From Myxococcus qinghaiensis (GTDB taxonomy: Bacteria > Myxococcota > Myxococcia > Myxococcales > Myxococcaceae): a DNA stretch of 64,000 bases. Each line of letters begins with the position of its first letter. The first letter of the stretch is position 1. The stretch is taken from the NCBI RefSeq assembly GCF_024198215.1, contig NZ_JAKCFA010000008.1, positions 124,001 through 188,000 of the forward strand. The letters are read 5' to 3'. Positions 18,650-27,726 of the stretch are shown piece after piece. A model generated the notes under the pieces. It was not told where the DNA came from. It did no database searches and was given only the letters and a program-made list of their open reading frames with translations. The translations under genes and the position numbers were made by a program.

Positions 18650-21280
18650 ATGCGCCGTCGTCCTGAAATCCTGGCCCCCGCTGGTGACCTCGACTCGATG
18701 AAGGCCGCGCTCGCCAGTGGCGCGGACGCCATCTACTTCGGACTGGACGAGGGCTTCAATGCCCGCGCCCGGGCGGAGAACTTCTCGCTCGCAACCCTGC
18801 CCGACACGCTGGCGCTGGTGCACCGCGCGGGGGCGCGCGCGTTCCTGACGATGAACACGCTGGTGTTCGAGCCGGAGCTGCCGGTGGTGGAGGACATCCT
18901 GCGCCGCGTGGCCGCCGCGGGCGTGGACGCGCTCATCGTCCAGGACCCGGCCATCGCGCTCGTGGCGCGCGCGGTGTGTCCCCAGATGGAGGTCCATGCC
19001 TCCACGCAGATGACGATTTCGAGCGCGGAGGGTGCGCGCTTCGCCCGCGGCCTGGGCGCCACGCGAATCGTCGTGCCGCGCGAGCTGTCGGTGGCGGAGA
19101 TTGGACGGCTGGCGTCGGAGACGGACATCGAGCTGGAGGTGTTCATCCACGGCGCGCTCTGCATGTCGTGGAGCGGCCAGTGCCTCACCAGCGAGGCGTG
19201 GGGTGGACGCTCCGCGAACCGGGGCCAGTGCGCGCAGTCGTGTCGGCTGCCGTATGACCTGGTGGTGGATGGAGCGACGAAGGACCTGGGCGACGTGCGC
19301 TACCTGCTCAGCCCCAAGGACCTGGCCGGCGTCATGGCGGTGCCCAAGCTCATCGAGATTGGCGTGCACTCGCTGAAGATTGAGGGCCGGCAGAAGGGGC
19401 CGCAGTACGTGGCCACGGCGGTGCAGGGCTATCGGCGCTGGGTGGACGGCGTGGCGGCGGGCAAGGCGGACACGGGCGCGCTGCGCCGCGATTTGGCCGA
19501 CATGACGCTGTCGTACAGCCGGGGCTTCTCGCACGGCTTCTTCGCGGGCTCGGACCACCAGACGCTGGTGGAGGGGCGCTTCCCCAAGCACCGGGGCGCG
19601 TACCTGGGCGTGGTGGAGGCGGTGCAGGGCCGCGACGTGCTCGTGGCGGAGGACCCGGAGGGACGTCCGTGGACGGGCGGGCTGGGGCAGGACGACGCAC
19701 GGACGAAGCCGGAGGCGCCGCAGGGCAAGGTGTCGTCGCCGCTGGAGGGCGATGCGCCAGTGGCCGCGGAGCTGTCCCCTCGCCCGGGCATGGGCGTGGT
19801 GTTCGACGACGGGCACCCCGAGGACAAGCACGAGGCGGGTGGACCGCTGTTCCGCGTCGAGCGCACCGGCCACGGCTGGGTGCTGGGCTTCGGCAATCCC
19901 GGGCCGGACATGGCTCGGGTGACGCGAGGGCAGCGCGTCTGGGTGACGAGCGATCCCTCCCTGGCGAAGCACACCGAGGAGCTGCTGGCCCAGGGCGAGC
20001 CCGAGGGCCGTGTCCCGCTGGCGCTGACGGTGTCGGGGACGGCCGGTGGGCCGCTGGTGGTGACGGGCACGGCGCGAGGAGGCCACGTGGCCACGGCGTC
20101 CAGCGCGGTGCCGCTGGCGCAGGCTCGCGGGGGTGGGATGGACGCCGCGCTGCTGAAGGACAAGCTGGCGGCGCTGGGTGGCACGTCGTTCCACCTGACG
20201 GAGCTGGACACGACGGCGCTGGCGCCGGGGCTGCATCTGCCGGTGTCGGAGCTGAAGGCGCTGCGCCGCTCGCTGGTGGCGGAGCTGACGGAGGCGGTGT
20301 CCCGGGGGCCGGCGCGCAAGGTGAGGGAGACGCCGGTGCTGGAGGAGGTCCGGGCCTCACAGCGGGAGCGCGTCGCCGCGTCACTGGGGGCCGAGGGAGC
20401 GCGGCTGCTGCCTCTGTGTCGGACGGACGAGCAGCTCGAGGCAGTGATTGCAGCGGGGCTGCCAGAGGTGGAGCTGGACTGGATGGAGCTGGTGGGCCTC
20501 CAGCGGGCGGTGGAGCGGGCGCGCGCGGCGGGGCTGCGCGTGACGATTGCGACGGTGCGGGTGCAGAAGCCGGGCGAGGAGGGCTACGACGCGCGCATCG
20601 CGAAGCTGAAGCCTGACGCGGTGCTGGCGCGGCACTGGGGCGCGATGATGCACTTCCTGGAGCGGCCCTTCGCCCCGGGGGAGACGCGGCCGGCGCTGCA
20701 CGGCGACTTCTCGCTCAACGTCACCAACTCCGTGACGGCGCTGCACCTGCTCGGGTTGGGATTGGACACGCTCACCTTCGCGCACGACTTGGACGCGGTG
20801 CAGCTGGGGGCGATGTTGGAGCACCTGCCCGCCGAGCGCTTCGCGGTGACGGTGCACCACCACATCTCGACGTTCCACACGGAGCACTGCGTGTATTCGC
20901 ACACGCTGTCCCATGGGCGTGACTTCAAGAGCTGCGGACGCCCGTGTGAGAAGCACCGGCTGTCGCTGAGAGACCACAAGGGCCTGGAGCATCCGGTGGT
21001 GGTGGACGTGGGCTGCCGCAACACCGTGTTCAACGCACAGGCCCAGAGCGCTGCGTCATTGGTGCCTTCGCTGCTGGCGCGCGGCGTGCGGAGATTCCGG
21101 GTGGAGTTCGTCCGGGAGTCGCGCGAGGAGGCCACGCGCGTGCTGGGGGCGTACCAGGAGCTGCTCGCGGGCCGCATCTCCCCGGCGGAGGCCGTGCGCC
21201 GCGCGGCCGTGCATGAGCAGTTCGGCGTGACGAAGGGGACCATGAAGGTGCTCAATCCCACGTTCACCGTTCAGCGTTAG
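18650..21280 (+). CDS. U32-family peptidase / RlhA-like protein with DUF3656
   Basis: The 876-residue protein begins RRRPEILAPAGDLDSMKAAL, the signature start of U32 proteins. YFGLDEGFNARARAENF and the cysteine cluster in SGQCLTSEAW, RGQCAQSC (residues about 180-200) follow; these Cys hold the iron-sulfur cluster in RlhA/TrhP-type members. A DUF3656-like middle and C-terminal part follows, including a second Cys-containing segment (HTLSHGRDFKSCGRPCEKH). Members of this family hydroxylate RNA (RlhA on 23S rRNA) although they are named peptidases; which RNA is modified here is unknown. The protein is longer than the roughly 650-residue E. coli RlhA. ATG start 18650, with the preferred N-terminus; a GTG 18 bases upstream is possible. 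Its end overlaps the convergent tyrA by 17 bases. Confidence 0.85.
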   Translation: MRRRPEILAPAGDLDSMKAALASGADAIYFGLDEGFNARARAENFSLATLPDTLALVHRAGARAFLTMNTLVFEPELPVVEDILRRVAAAGVDALIVQDPAIALVARAVCPQMEVHASTQMTISSAEGARFARGLGATRIVVPRELSVAEIGRLASETDIELEVFIHGALCMSWSGQCLTSEAWGGRSANRGQCAQSCRLPYDLVVDGATKDLGDVRYLLSPKDLAGVMAVPKLIEIGVHSLKIEGRQKGPQYVATAVQGYRRWVDGVAAGKADTGALRRDLADMTLSYSRGFSHGFFAGSDHQTLVEGRFPKHRGAYLGVVEAVQGRDVLVAEDPEGRPWTGGLGQDDARTKPEAPQGKVSSPLEGDAPVAAELSPRPGMGVVFDDGHPEDKHEAGGPLFRVERTGHGWVLGFGNPGPDMARVTRGQRVWVTSDPSLAKHTEELLAQGEPEGRVPLALTVSGTAGGPLVVTGTARGGHVATASSAVPLAQARGGGMDAALLKDKLAALGGTSFHLTELDTTALAPGLHLPVSELKALRRSLVAELTEAVSRGPARKVRETPVLEEVRASQRERVAASLGAEGARLLPLCRTDEQLEAVIAAGLPEVELDWMELVGLQRAVERARAAGLRVTIATVRVQKPGEEGYDARIAKLKPDAVLARHWGAMMHFLERPFAPGETRPALHGDFSLNVTNSVTALHLLGLGLDTLTFAHDLDAVQLGAMLEHLPAERFAVTVHHHISTFHTEHCVYSHTLSHGRDFKSCGRPCEKHRLSLRDHKGLEHPVVVDVGCRNTVFNAQAQSAASLVPSLLARGVRRFRVEFVRESREEATRVLGAYQELLAGRISPAEAVRRAAVHEQFGVTKGTMKVLNPTFTVQR

Positions 21281-22298
21281 TGCTCGCGGTGTCGCGGCAC
21301 AGCCGCAACACGGCGTGGAAGACATCGTCCAGCGCGCCTGTCTGGAGCCCATCGTGTTCCGCCCACGCGTGTCGGATGTCGAGCATGGACGACTCCCGCT
21401 CCGTGTCGGGGAACGGAAGGCCGTGCTCCGACTTCACCCGGGCCGCTTCCTGGACAAGCCGAGCCCGACGCGCCAGCAGTGACACCAGCTCTCGGTCGAC
21501 CTGGTCGATGCGCTGACGCACGTCCAGCAGCGCGGGGGGCGCGGCGGGGGTGCGAATGGCCTTCGCGGAGGCCTCCAACCCCTGGTGCATCTCCGTGAGC
21601 GCGTCGAGCAGCCCCGCGCGGGCTTCGCGCGCGTAGGGGTTCTCCGACTGCACGACGTTGAAGAGGTGGGGGACCTCCGTGCGTGCGTACTCTTCGAGCC
21701 GTGCCACGGGCTGGAAGCTGGGCGGAGCGAAGGGCAGGTCCTTCCCTACTCCCGCCTTCAAGAGCCCATGAGCCAGGAAGAACGTGAGCACATGGGTGCG
21801 AGCCATCAGCTCGTCATGCGCTTCCGGTGACATCTCCGTCACCGCGCAGCCGAGCCGCTCGAACAGCGCGCGGGCCCGATGCGTGGCTTCGGGATGAAGC
21901 GAGTTGGGACACACCACGGTGCGCCGGGCGTCTCCTCGCGCGAGGCTCGCGGGGCCGAAGAGCGGATGCGTGCCCACCCAGGGAATGTCACGCCCCAGCA
22001 CGGAGGCGAGCACTTGCACCGGCCGCACCTTCACGCTGCCCACGTCGATGACGAGCTGGGTGGGCGACAGCATGGGGCGCAGCGCGGTCAGCGCGTCGTG
22101 CATGGCGGTGACAGGCATCGCCAGGACAAGAACCGTGGAGCGCGAGGCCAGCTCCGCGAGCGAAGCGGCCTGCAACTTCGGAGGCACTTCATCCTGCCTC
22201 GGGTCGAACACGCTGTGCGGCACGCCCGCGTCGGACAGCAGCCCCGAGAGGGCGCGACCGAAGCGCCCATAGCCCAGCAACCCAACCGTCTCCGTCAT
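21264..22298 (-). CDS. tyrA: Bifunctional prephenate dehydrogenase / chorismate mutase
   Basis: Tyrosine biosynthesis enzyme of 344 residues. The N-terminal half is an NAD-dependent prephenate dehydrogenase: Rossmann motif GLLGYGRFGRAL (residues about 6-17), then DVGSVKVRPVQV and the active-site segment GTHPLFGP. The last 90 residues form a chorismate mutase-like helical domain (VRQRIDQVDRELVSLLARRARLV). The domain order, dehydrogenase first and mutase last, is the reverse of E. coli TyrA. ATG at 22298 with GGGAG about 9 bases upstream; the frame continues further without similarity. It overlaps the convergent U32 gene by 17 bases. Confidence 0.85.
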   Translation of the reverse strand: MTETVGLLGYGRFGRALSGLLSDAGVPHSVFDPRQDEVPPKLQAASLAELASRSTVLVLAMPVTAMHDALTALRPMLSPTQLVIDVGSVKVRPVQVLASVLGRDIPWVGTHPLFGPASLARGDARRTVVCPNSLHPEATHRARALFERLGCAVTEMSPEAHDELMARTHVLTFFLAHGLLKAGVGKDLPFAPPSFQPVARLEEYARTEVPHLFNVVQSENPYAREARAGLLDALTEMHQGLEASAKAIRTPAAPPALLDVRQRIDQVDRELVSLLARRARLVQEAARVKSEHGLPFPDTERESSMLDIRHAWAEHDGLQTGALDDVFHAVLRLCRDTASTNAER

Positions 22299-22361
22299 TC
22301 CGTGGGACTCCCGAGCCTCGACTTCATGGGAATCCTCGCACTGTGAGCGCAGTGGGTGAAA

Positions 22362-22379
22362 GCCCCTCGTGAGAGGGGC
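22362..22379 (-). terminator. Stem-loop after the dienoyl-CoA isomerase gene
   Basis: GCCCCTC/GAGGGGC, a perfect 7-bp stem with a 4-base loop, followed on the minus strand by TTTC. It begins 6 bases after the stop of the enoyl-CoA hydratase-family gene, so it is a likely but weak intrinsic terminator. Confidence 0.5.
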
Positions 22380-22384
22380 GGGGT

Positions 22385-23212
22385 TCACCGGCCCACGAAC
22401 TTGGGGGGACGGCGCTCGGCGAAGGCGGAGAAGGCTTCGGCGAGGTCGTGCGACTGGAGGAACGCGGAGTTCCACACGGCGACGTAGCGCAGGCCATCCG
22501 CCGTGGACTTGTCCGCGCAGTACTCCATCACCTGCTTGGCGCCCTGGACGACAAGGGGCGGATTCTCCGCGATGCGTCGCGCGGTGGCGCGGGCGTGGGT
22601 GAGCAGTTCCTCGGCGGACGGGAAGACCTCGTTGACGAGTCCCATGCGGAGGGCGCGCTCGGCATCCACGTCGCCACCGGTGTAGGCCAGCTCGCGCGTG
22701 TGGCCCTCGCCGATGATGCGAGGCAGACGCTGGAGGGCGCCCATGTCCGCGACAATGCCGACCTTCACTTCGCGCAGGGAGAACTTCGCGTCGCGGGAGC
22801 AGTAGCGGAAGTCACACGCGGCGATGAGGTCCATGCCCGCGCCGATGCACCAGCCCTGCACGGCGGCGATGAAGGGCTTGCGACAGCGGGCTACGCCTTC
22901 GGTGGCCTGCTGCATGTCACCAATCAGCTTCAGGAGCTTCGTGCGCTCCAGGGCCAGGTTGTTGTCCCCGGTGAGCAGGGGCCCCAGGGACTCCATCATC
23001 CCCACCAGGTCCAGGCCGTAGGTGAAGTTGTCACCGTTGCCCCGGACAAGAACCACGCGCACTGACTCGTCTTCGTCGAGCGCGCGAATGGCTTCAGGCA
23101 TCTCCCGCCAGAAGTCCGGGCCCATGGCATTGCCGCGACCGGGGCCCTGGAGAATCACTTCGGCGACTCCATCCGCCTTCTCGATGCGCAGCGACTTGTA
23201 GGTGGTGTCCAT
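22385..23212 (-). CDS. Crotonase family protein resembling delta3,5-delta2,4-dienoyl-CoA isomerase
   Basis: A 275-residue enoyl-CoA hydratase/isomerase-fold enzyme. NFTYGLDLVGMM and AVQGWCIGAGMDLIAACD form the oxyanion-hole parts of the family. The region REVKVGIVADMGALQRLP matches the dienoyl-CoA isomerase (ECH1) subgroup, in which Glu and Asp in this segment move the double bonds. YVAVWNSAFLQSHDL near the C-terminus is also typical of that subgroup. It would convert 3,5-dienoyl-CoA to 2,4-dienoyl-CoA, the substrate of the reductase-like SDR at 17745-18548. The ATG has GGGAGG five bases upstream. Confidence 0.82.
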   Translation of the reverse strand: MDTTYKSLRIEKADGVAEVILQGPGRGNAMGPDFWREMPEAIRALDEDESVRVVLVRGNGDNFTYGLDLVGMMESLGPLLTGDNNLALERTKLLKLIGDMQQATEGVARCRKPFIAAVQGWCIGAGMDLIAACDFRYCSRDAKFSLREVKVGIVADMGALQRLPRIIGEGHTRELAYTGGDVDAERALRMGLVNEVFPSAEELLTHARATARRIAENPPLVVQGAKQVMEYCADKSTADGLRYVAVWNSAFLQSHDLAEAFSAFAERRPPKFVGR

Positions 23213-23286
23213 GACGGCCTCCCGCGTGAGTGGGCGAACCGTACCTCACCCACGCGGAAGCAGTGTGGTGCCGAAGCACCCCATCA

Positions 23287-26200
23287 TCACCCGAACTCCA
23301 CCACCCGCATTCCAAACAACCGGTCCACCGCCAGCAGCAGGTCGTCATGCACCTGCACCTTGAGCGACGTGTTCCCGATGAGCGCCTCCGCCTCACCGTG
23401 GAACAGCACACTCACGGCCACCGGCGTCGCCCCCGCGTACTTCTTCGCCAGCTCGTGCAGCTTGGCCACGCGGTCCTCCGTCAGCAGGTCCGCCGGCACA
23501 CGCAGCTCCAGCCGCTTGGTGCGCTTCTCACGCACCTCCTTCAGGCTCTGGATGTCGTCGACAATCAGCTCTGGCGTGGGCGAGTCCTCGTCGCGCTGGC
23601 TGATCTGCACCGTCCCCGTCACCAGAATCGGGTCGTCCGACTTGAGCAGGTGCTCCCAGTTCTCGAACCCCGGCTTGGGCCCCTGCTTCGCCCACTTGCC
23701 GTCCCTGCCCATAACATTGCGCGTGCCGTCCTTGCCCGGGAAGCACACCAGCTCAATCGACCCGGACAGGTCTTCAATCGTCACCCACGCCATGCGCTTG
23801 CCCGTCTTCGTGGGCCGCTCGCGCAGCACCGTGACGACGCCCGCCACCGTGAGCTTGTCGTCCTTGCGCGCGCGCTGCACCGCCGTAATCGGCTTCGCGT
23901 AGCGCTTGAGCTCCTTGTCGTACTGATGCAGCGGATGGCCGGACACGTAGAAGCCGATGGCCTCCTTCTCCAGCGCCAGCCGCTCCTTCTCCGACCACTC
24001 CTCCACCACGACGTAGTCGTCCTTCATCGCGGCGCCACCCGACGACGGCCCCGCCAGCATGCCGAACAACGAGCTCTGCCCCGCCGCCTTGTCCTTCTGG
24101 CTGGACGAGCCGCGGTTCATCGCCCGCTCAATCGTGTCGAAAATCTGCCGGCGCGGCCGCTTCTCGAAGTCGAACGAGCCCGCCTTCACCAGCGCTTCCA
24201 ACACCTTCTTGTTGACGCGCCGGCTGTCCACGCGCTCGCAGAAGTCGAAGAGGCTCTTGAAGGGGCCGTCCTTGCGCGCATCCAGGATGGATTCGATGGC
24301 GCCCTCGCCCACGCCCTTGATGGCGCCCAACCCGAAGCGAATCTTCCCCTCCACCGCGCCGAACTGCAGGTCGGACTGATTCACATCCGGTGGCAACACC
24401 TGGAGGCCCGATTCGCGCGCCTCGCCAATGTGCTTCACCACCTTGTCCGTGTTGTCCTTCTCGCTGGAGAGAAGGGCCGCCATGAACTCGCAGGGGTAAT
24501 GCGCCTTCAGCCACGCGGTGTGAATCGTGACGAGGCCGTACGCCGCCGAGTGGCTCTTGTTGAAGCCGTACTCCGCGAACTTCTCCATCAGGTCGAAGAT
24601 TTCGCCGGCGACCTTCAGGTCGACGTTGTTCTTCGCGCAGCCCTCGAGGAAGCCGGCCCGCTCGGCCTGCATGACCTCGGCCTTCTTCTTGCCCATGGCG
24701 CGGCGAAGCAGGTCCGCGCGGCCCAGGGTGTAACCCCCCAGGACCTGCGAAATCTGCATCACCTGCTCCTGGTACACGATGACGCCGTACGTGTCCTTGA
24801 GCACCGGCTCCAGCGCGGGATGCGGATACGACACCTTCTCCCGGCCGTGCTTGCGATTGATGAAGACATCCACCATGCCGGAGTCCAACGGACCCGGACG
24901 GTAGAGCGCGCCCGCGGCGATGACGTCTTCGAAGCAGGACGGCTTGAGCTTCACCACCATTTCCGTGAAGCCACTCGACTCCATCTGGAAGACGCCGGCC
25001 GTGTCGCCCTTGGCCATCAGCTCCCAGACCTTGTCGTCATTCAGCGGAATCTCATGCCGCGGAATGTCCTTGCCGTGGTTGCGCTTCACCAAATCCAGCC
25101 CGTGCTGAATCACGGTGAGCGTCTTCAGGCCGAGGAAGTCGAACTTCACCAGGCCCGCCGCCTCCACCTCGTCCTTGGCGAACTGGGTGATGAGCGTCTT
25201 CTCACCCGGCGGCTGGTAGACGGGCACGAACTCCCACAGCGGCTTGTCTGCGATGACCACGCCGGCCGCGTGCATGCCGGGCTGGCGGTGCAGGCCCTCC
25301 AGTGCGAGGGCAATCTCCAGCACGTCCTTCGTGGTGACGGGCTTGCCCTCCACGTCGCCGATGTTGGTGGGCTTCTCCATCATCTCCTTGAGGCGAGGCT
25401 CCATCTCGATGGCCTCCTTCAAGGTGATGTTGAGGACCTCCGGCACCAGCTTCGCGATGCGGTCGCCTTCGCTGAAGGGCAGCGCGAACACGCGGCACAC
25501 GTCGCGCAGCACGCTCTTCGCCTTGAGCGAGCCGAAGGTGATGATCTGCCCCACGTTCATCTCGCCGTACTTGCGGCCGACGTACTGGATGACCTCGTCC
25601 CGCCGGTCCTGGCAGAAGTCGATATCGAAGTCGGGCATCGACACGCGCTCCGGATTCAGGAAGCGCTCGAACAGGAGGTTGTACGGAATCGGGTCCACGT
25701 CGGTGATGCGCAGCGCATACGCGACGAGGCTGCCGGCGCCGGAGCCACGACCGGGGCCCACGGGGATGCCCATCTTCTTCGCCCAGTTGATGAAGTCCTG
25801 GACGATGAGGAAGTAGCCGCTGAAGCCCATCTTCTGGATGACGCCCAGCTCCAGCGTCAGGCGCGCCTGGTACTGCTCGCGGTCGATGGGATATTTGACG
25901 GTGGCCGCAAGCTCGATGAAGCGCTCGCGCAGGCCCTCGTAGGCCAGCTCCGACATGAAGCTGTCCGGCGTGTGGCTGTCCGGCACCTTGAACGTGGGAA
26001 GCATGGGCTTGCCCAGCTTCAGCTCCAGGTTGCACTGCTCGGCGATGCGCTGGGTGTTGTGGACGGCCTCGGGGATGTCCTTGAAGAACTCCAGCATCTC
26101 CGTGGGGCTGGTGACGTAGAGCTTGTCCGTCGCGTGCTTCATCCGCTTGCTGTCCGCCAGCGTCTTGCCGCTGGCGATGCACATCAGCAGTTCGTGCGCG

Positions 26201-26838
26201 CGCGCGTCCTCGCGCTTGATGTAGTGCGCGTCCGCGGTGGCGCACAGCGGGAGGTCCATGTCCCGCGACAGCTGCATCAGGTTCTCGTTCGCCTTGTCCT
26301 GCTCCGGCATCCCGTTGGACTGCACCTCCAGGAAGAAGTGCCCGGGCTCGAAGATGTCCTTGTACTCCTGGGCCGCGCGGCGGGCGTGGTCCATGTCCCC
26401 GCGGAAGCACGCGCTCGTCACCTCACCACCGAGGCACGCCGTCAGCGCGAAGAGGCCCTTGCTGTGGTCCGCGAGCACCTTCTTGTCGATGCGCGGGTGG
26501 TAGTAGAAGCCCTGCATGTACGCGGTGGAGGAGAGGTAGCGCAGGTTCGCGTAGCCCTCCGCGTTCTTCGCCACCAGGATGAGGTGGTGGTTGACCTTCT
26601 CCGAGCGGTCCTCGCGACCCTTGGCGCCCGCGACGTACGCCTCCATGCCGAGGATGGGCTTGATGCCCGCGTCCTTCGCCTTCTTGTAGAAGTCGATGGC
26701 CCCGAACATGTTGCCGTGGTCCGTCACGGCGACACTCGTCATCCCCTTCTCTTTCACCGTCTTGATGAGGTCCTTCATCCGGATGGCCCCATCGAGCAGT
26801 GAGTAGAGAGTGTGCAGGTGGAGGTGGGTAAAGGACAT
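23287..26838 (-). CDS. dnaE: DNA polymerase III alpha subunit
   Basis: Replicative DNA polymerase catalytic subunit, 1183 residues, full length for the family. The PHP domain opens the protein (THLHLHTLYSLLDG). The polymerase palm carries GPGRGSGAGSLVAYAL (residues about 360-376) and the catalytic aspartates in PDFDIDFCQDRR (about 400-411). KSHSAAYG and the tandem HhH region (KGVGEGAIESI) follow, then an OB-fold (LTVAGVVTVLRERPTKTGKRMAW) near residue 1000. The residues seen support an active enzyme. No clear Shine-Dalgarno sequence precedes the ATG. The gene is monocistronic by spacing. Confidence 0.97.
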   Translation of the reverse strand: MSFTHLHLHTLYSLLDGAIRMKDLIKTVKEKGMTSVAVTDHGNMFGAIDFYKKAKDAGIKPILGMEAYVAGAKGREDRSEKVNHHLILVAKNAEGYANLRYLSSTAYMQGFYYHPRIDKKVLADHSKGLFALTACLGGEVTSACFRGDMDHARRAAQEYKDIFEPGHFFLEVQSNGMPEQDKANENLMQLSRDMDLPLCATADAHYIKREDARAHELLMCIASGKTLADSKRMKHATDKLYVTSPTEMLEFFKDIPEAVHNTQRIAEQCNLELKLGKPMLPTFKVPDSHTPDSFMSELAYEGLRERFIELAATVKYPIDREQYQARLTLELGVIQKMGFSGYFLIVQDFINWAKKMGIPVGPGRGSGAGSLVAYALRITDVDPIPYNLLFERFLNPERVSMPDFDIDFCQDRRDEVIQYVGRKYGEMNVGQIITFGSLKAKSVLRDVCRVFALPFSEGDRIAKLVPEVLNITLKEAIEMEPRLKEMMEKPTNIGDVEGKPVTTKDVLEIALALEGLHRQPGMHAAGVVIADKPLWEFVPVYQPPGEKTLITQFAKDEVEAAGLVKFDFLGLKTLTVIQHGLDLVKRNHGKDIPRHEIPLNDDKVWELMAKGDTAGVFQMESSGFTEMVVKLKPSCFEDVIAAGALYRPGPLDSGMVDVFINRKHGREKVSYPHPALEPVLKDTYGVIVYQEQVMQISQVLGGYTLGRADLLRRAMGKKKAEVMQAERAGFLEGCAKNNVDLKVAGEIFDLMEKFAEYGFNKSHSAAYGLVTIHTAWLKAHYPCEFMAALLSSEKDNTDKVVKHIGEARESGLQVLPPDVNQSDLQFGAVEGKIRFGLGAIKGVGEGAIESILDARKDGPFKSLFDFCERVDSRRVNKKVLEALVKAGSFDFEKRPRRQIFDTIERAMNRGSSSQKDKAAGQSSLFGMLAGPSSGGAAMKDDYVVVEEWSEKERLALEKEAIGFYVSGHPLHQYDKELKRYAKPITAVQRARKDDKLTVAGVVTVLRERPTKTGKRMAWVTIEDLSGSIELVCFPGKDGTRNVMGRDGKWAKQGPKPGFENWEHLLKSDDPILVTGTVQISQRDEDSPTPELIVDDIQSLKEVREKRTKRLELRVPADLLTEDRVAKLHELAKKYAGATPVAVSVLFHGEAEALIGNTSLKVQVHDDLLLAVDRLFGMRVVEFG

Positions 26839-27180
26839 GGCCCGAACACTACGTTCGGCCCAGGCCTCCCGCTACTCTCTCGAACGCGTCCGGGCGGCAC
26901 GTCCCACAGGCCGATAAATCGGCCCCGCAAGTCGTTCTGTCGGGAGCGGAAAGGCGGAGTGGAGCCCGAAATCGGGGCACCTGGGACCCGTGGGGCCAAG
27001 CTCTCCCTCCAGGCGTCCAGGCGGGCACACCCGGGGCAAAATCCAGGGGCTTCGGGGCTTCATACTTCTTCACGCCCCGTACAAGCGCCCCATAAAGCGG
27101 CCCGGCACATTGGGCAACGTCGCCAATCACGGCGAAGCCACCCGGGCCCCACGTCGGGCCCCGCAGTCGGAGAGTGCCCC
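26839..27180. other. Divergent intergenic region between dnaE and the CpxP-like gene
   Basis: No gene seen. It must hold both divergent promoters. GGCCGATAAATCGGCC at 26909-26924 is a perfect 7-2-7 dyad, 71 bases upstream of dnaE, and could be an operator. A weaker 6-bp dyad (CGGGGC at 27053-27058, GCCCCG at 27074-27079) lies about 100 bases before the CpxP-like start. Confidence 0.4.
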
Positions 27181-27630
27181 ATGATGAAGAAGCTCGCCAT
27201 CGCCGGTTCCGCCGTCGTCGCCGTCGTCCTGCTCAGCGGTTTCGCCTTTCGCGGAGGCCACCACGGCTGGGGCCACAACCCCGAGCGCATCAAGCAGATG
27301 GTGTCGTGGAAGCTGAACGACAAGCTGGATGATATCGACGCGACGGACGCCCAGCGCCAGTCCATCAACGCCGTGAAGGACCGCCTCTTCGAGGAGGGCG
27401 CGAAGCTCGCGCAGGAGCAGCACGCGGTGCGCTCCGAGGTCGTCACCCAGCTGGAGTCGGACAAGCCCGACGCGCAGAAGCTCCACGCCCTGGTGGACGA
27501 GCGCATCGACGCCATGCGCGCGTTTGCACACCAGGCGACGGATGCCGCGCTGGAGGTCCACGGCACGCTGACGCCGGAGCAGCGCAAGGAGCTGGCCACG
27601 GAGTTCCGTGAGCGCACCGGCATGAAGTGA
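27181..27630 (+). CDS. Periplasmic Spy/CpxP-like stress protein
   Basis: A 149-residue periplasmic helical protein of the Spy/CpxP/heavy-metal sensor (LTXXQ-like) type. A signal peptide or anchor (MMKKLAIAGSAVVAVVLLSG) is followed by a His/Gly patch (FRGGHHGWGH) that could bind metal. Long amphipathic helices follow, with an LTxxQ-like LTPEQRKEL motif at the end (residues about 134-142) and DATDAQRQSINAVKDRLF as the paired helix. Such proteins chaperone periplasmic proteins or modulate envelope-stress sensors. GGAGAG lies about 8 bases before the ATG. No sensor kinase is encoded nearby. Confidence 0.75.
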   Translation: MMKKLAIAGSAVVAVVLLSGFAFRGGHHGWGHNPERIKQMVSWKLNDKLDDIDATDAQRQSINAVKDRLFEEGAKLAQEQHAVRSEVVTQLESDKPDAQKLHALVDERIDAMRAFAHQATDAALEVHGTLTPEQRKELATEFRERTGMK

Positions 27631-27637
27631 GCCGCCC

Positions 27638-27656
27638 TGGGGGAGCGCGTCCCCCA
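27638..27656. terminator. Stem-loop after the CpxP-like gene
   Basis: TGGGGGA (27638-27644) pairs perfectly with TCCCCCA (27650-27656) around a 5-base loop, starting 8 bases after the stop codon. No T-tract follows. Confidence 0.45.
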
Positions 27657-27726
27657 CTCAACGCCCACCCATGTCCTCGGGTAGGAATGGGTAGGCGGCG
27701 GGGAGCGTCACGCATAGGTTGCAGGT

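Noticed and set aside
23230..26802. A plus-strand frame of about 1190 codons opposite dnaE.
   Set aside because: It is antisense to an intact DnaE with all catalytic motifs, and its own composition is Leu/His/Arg-rich and meaningless.
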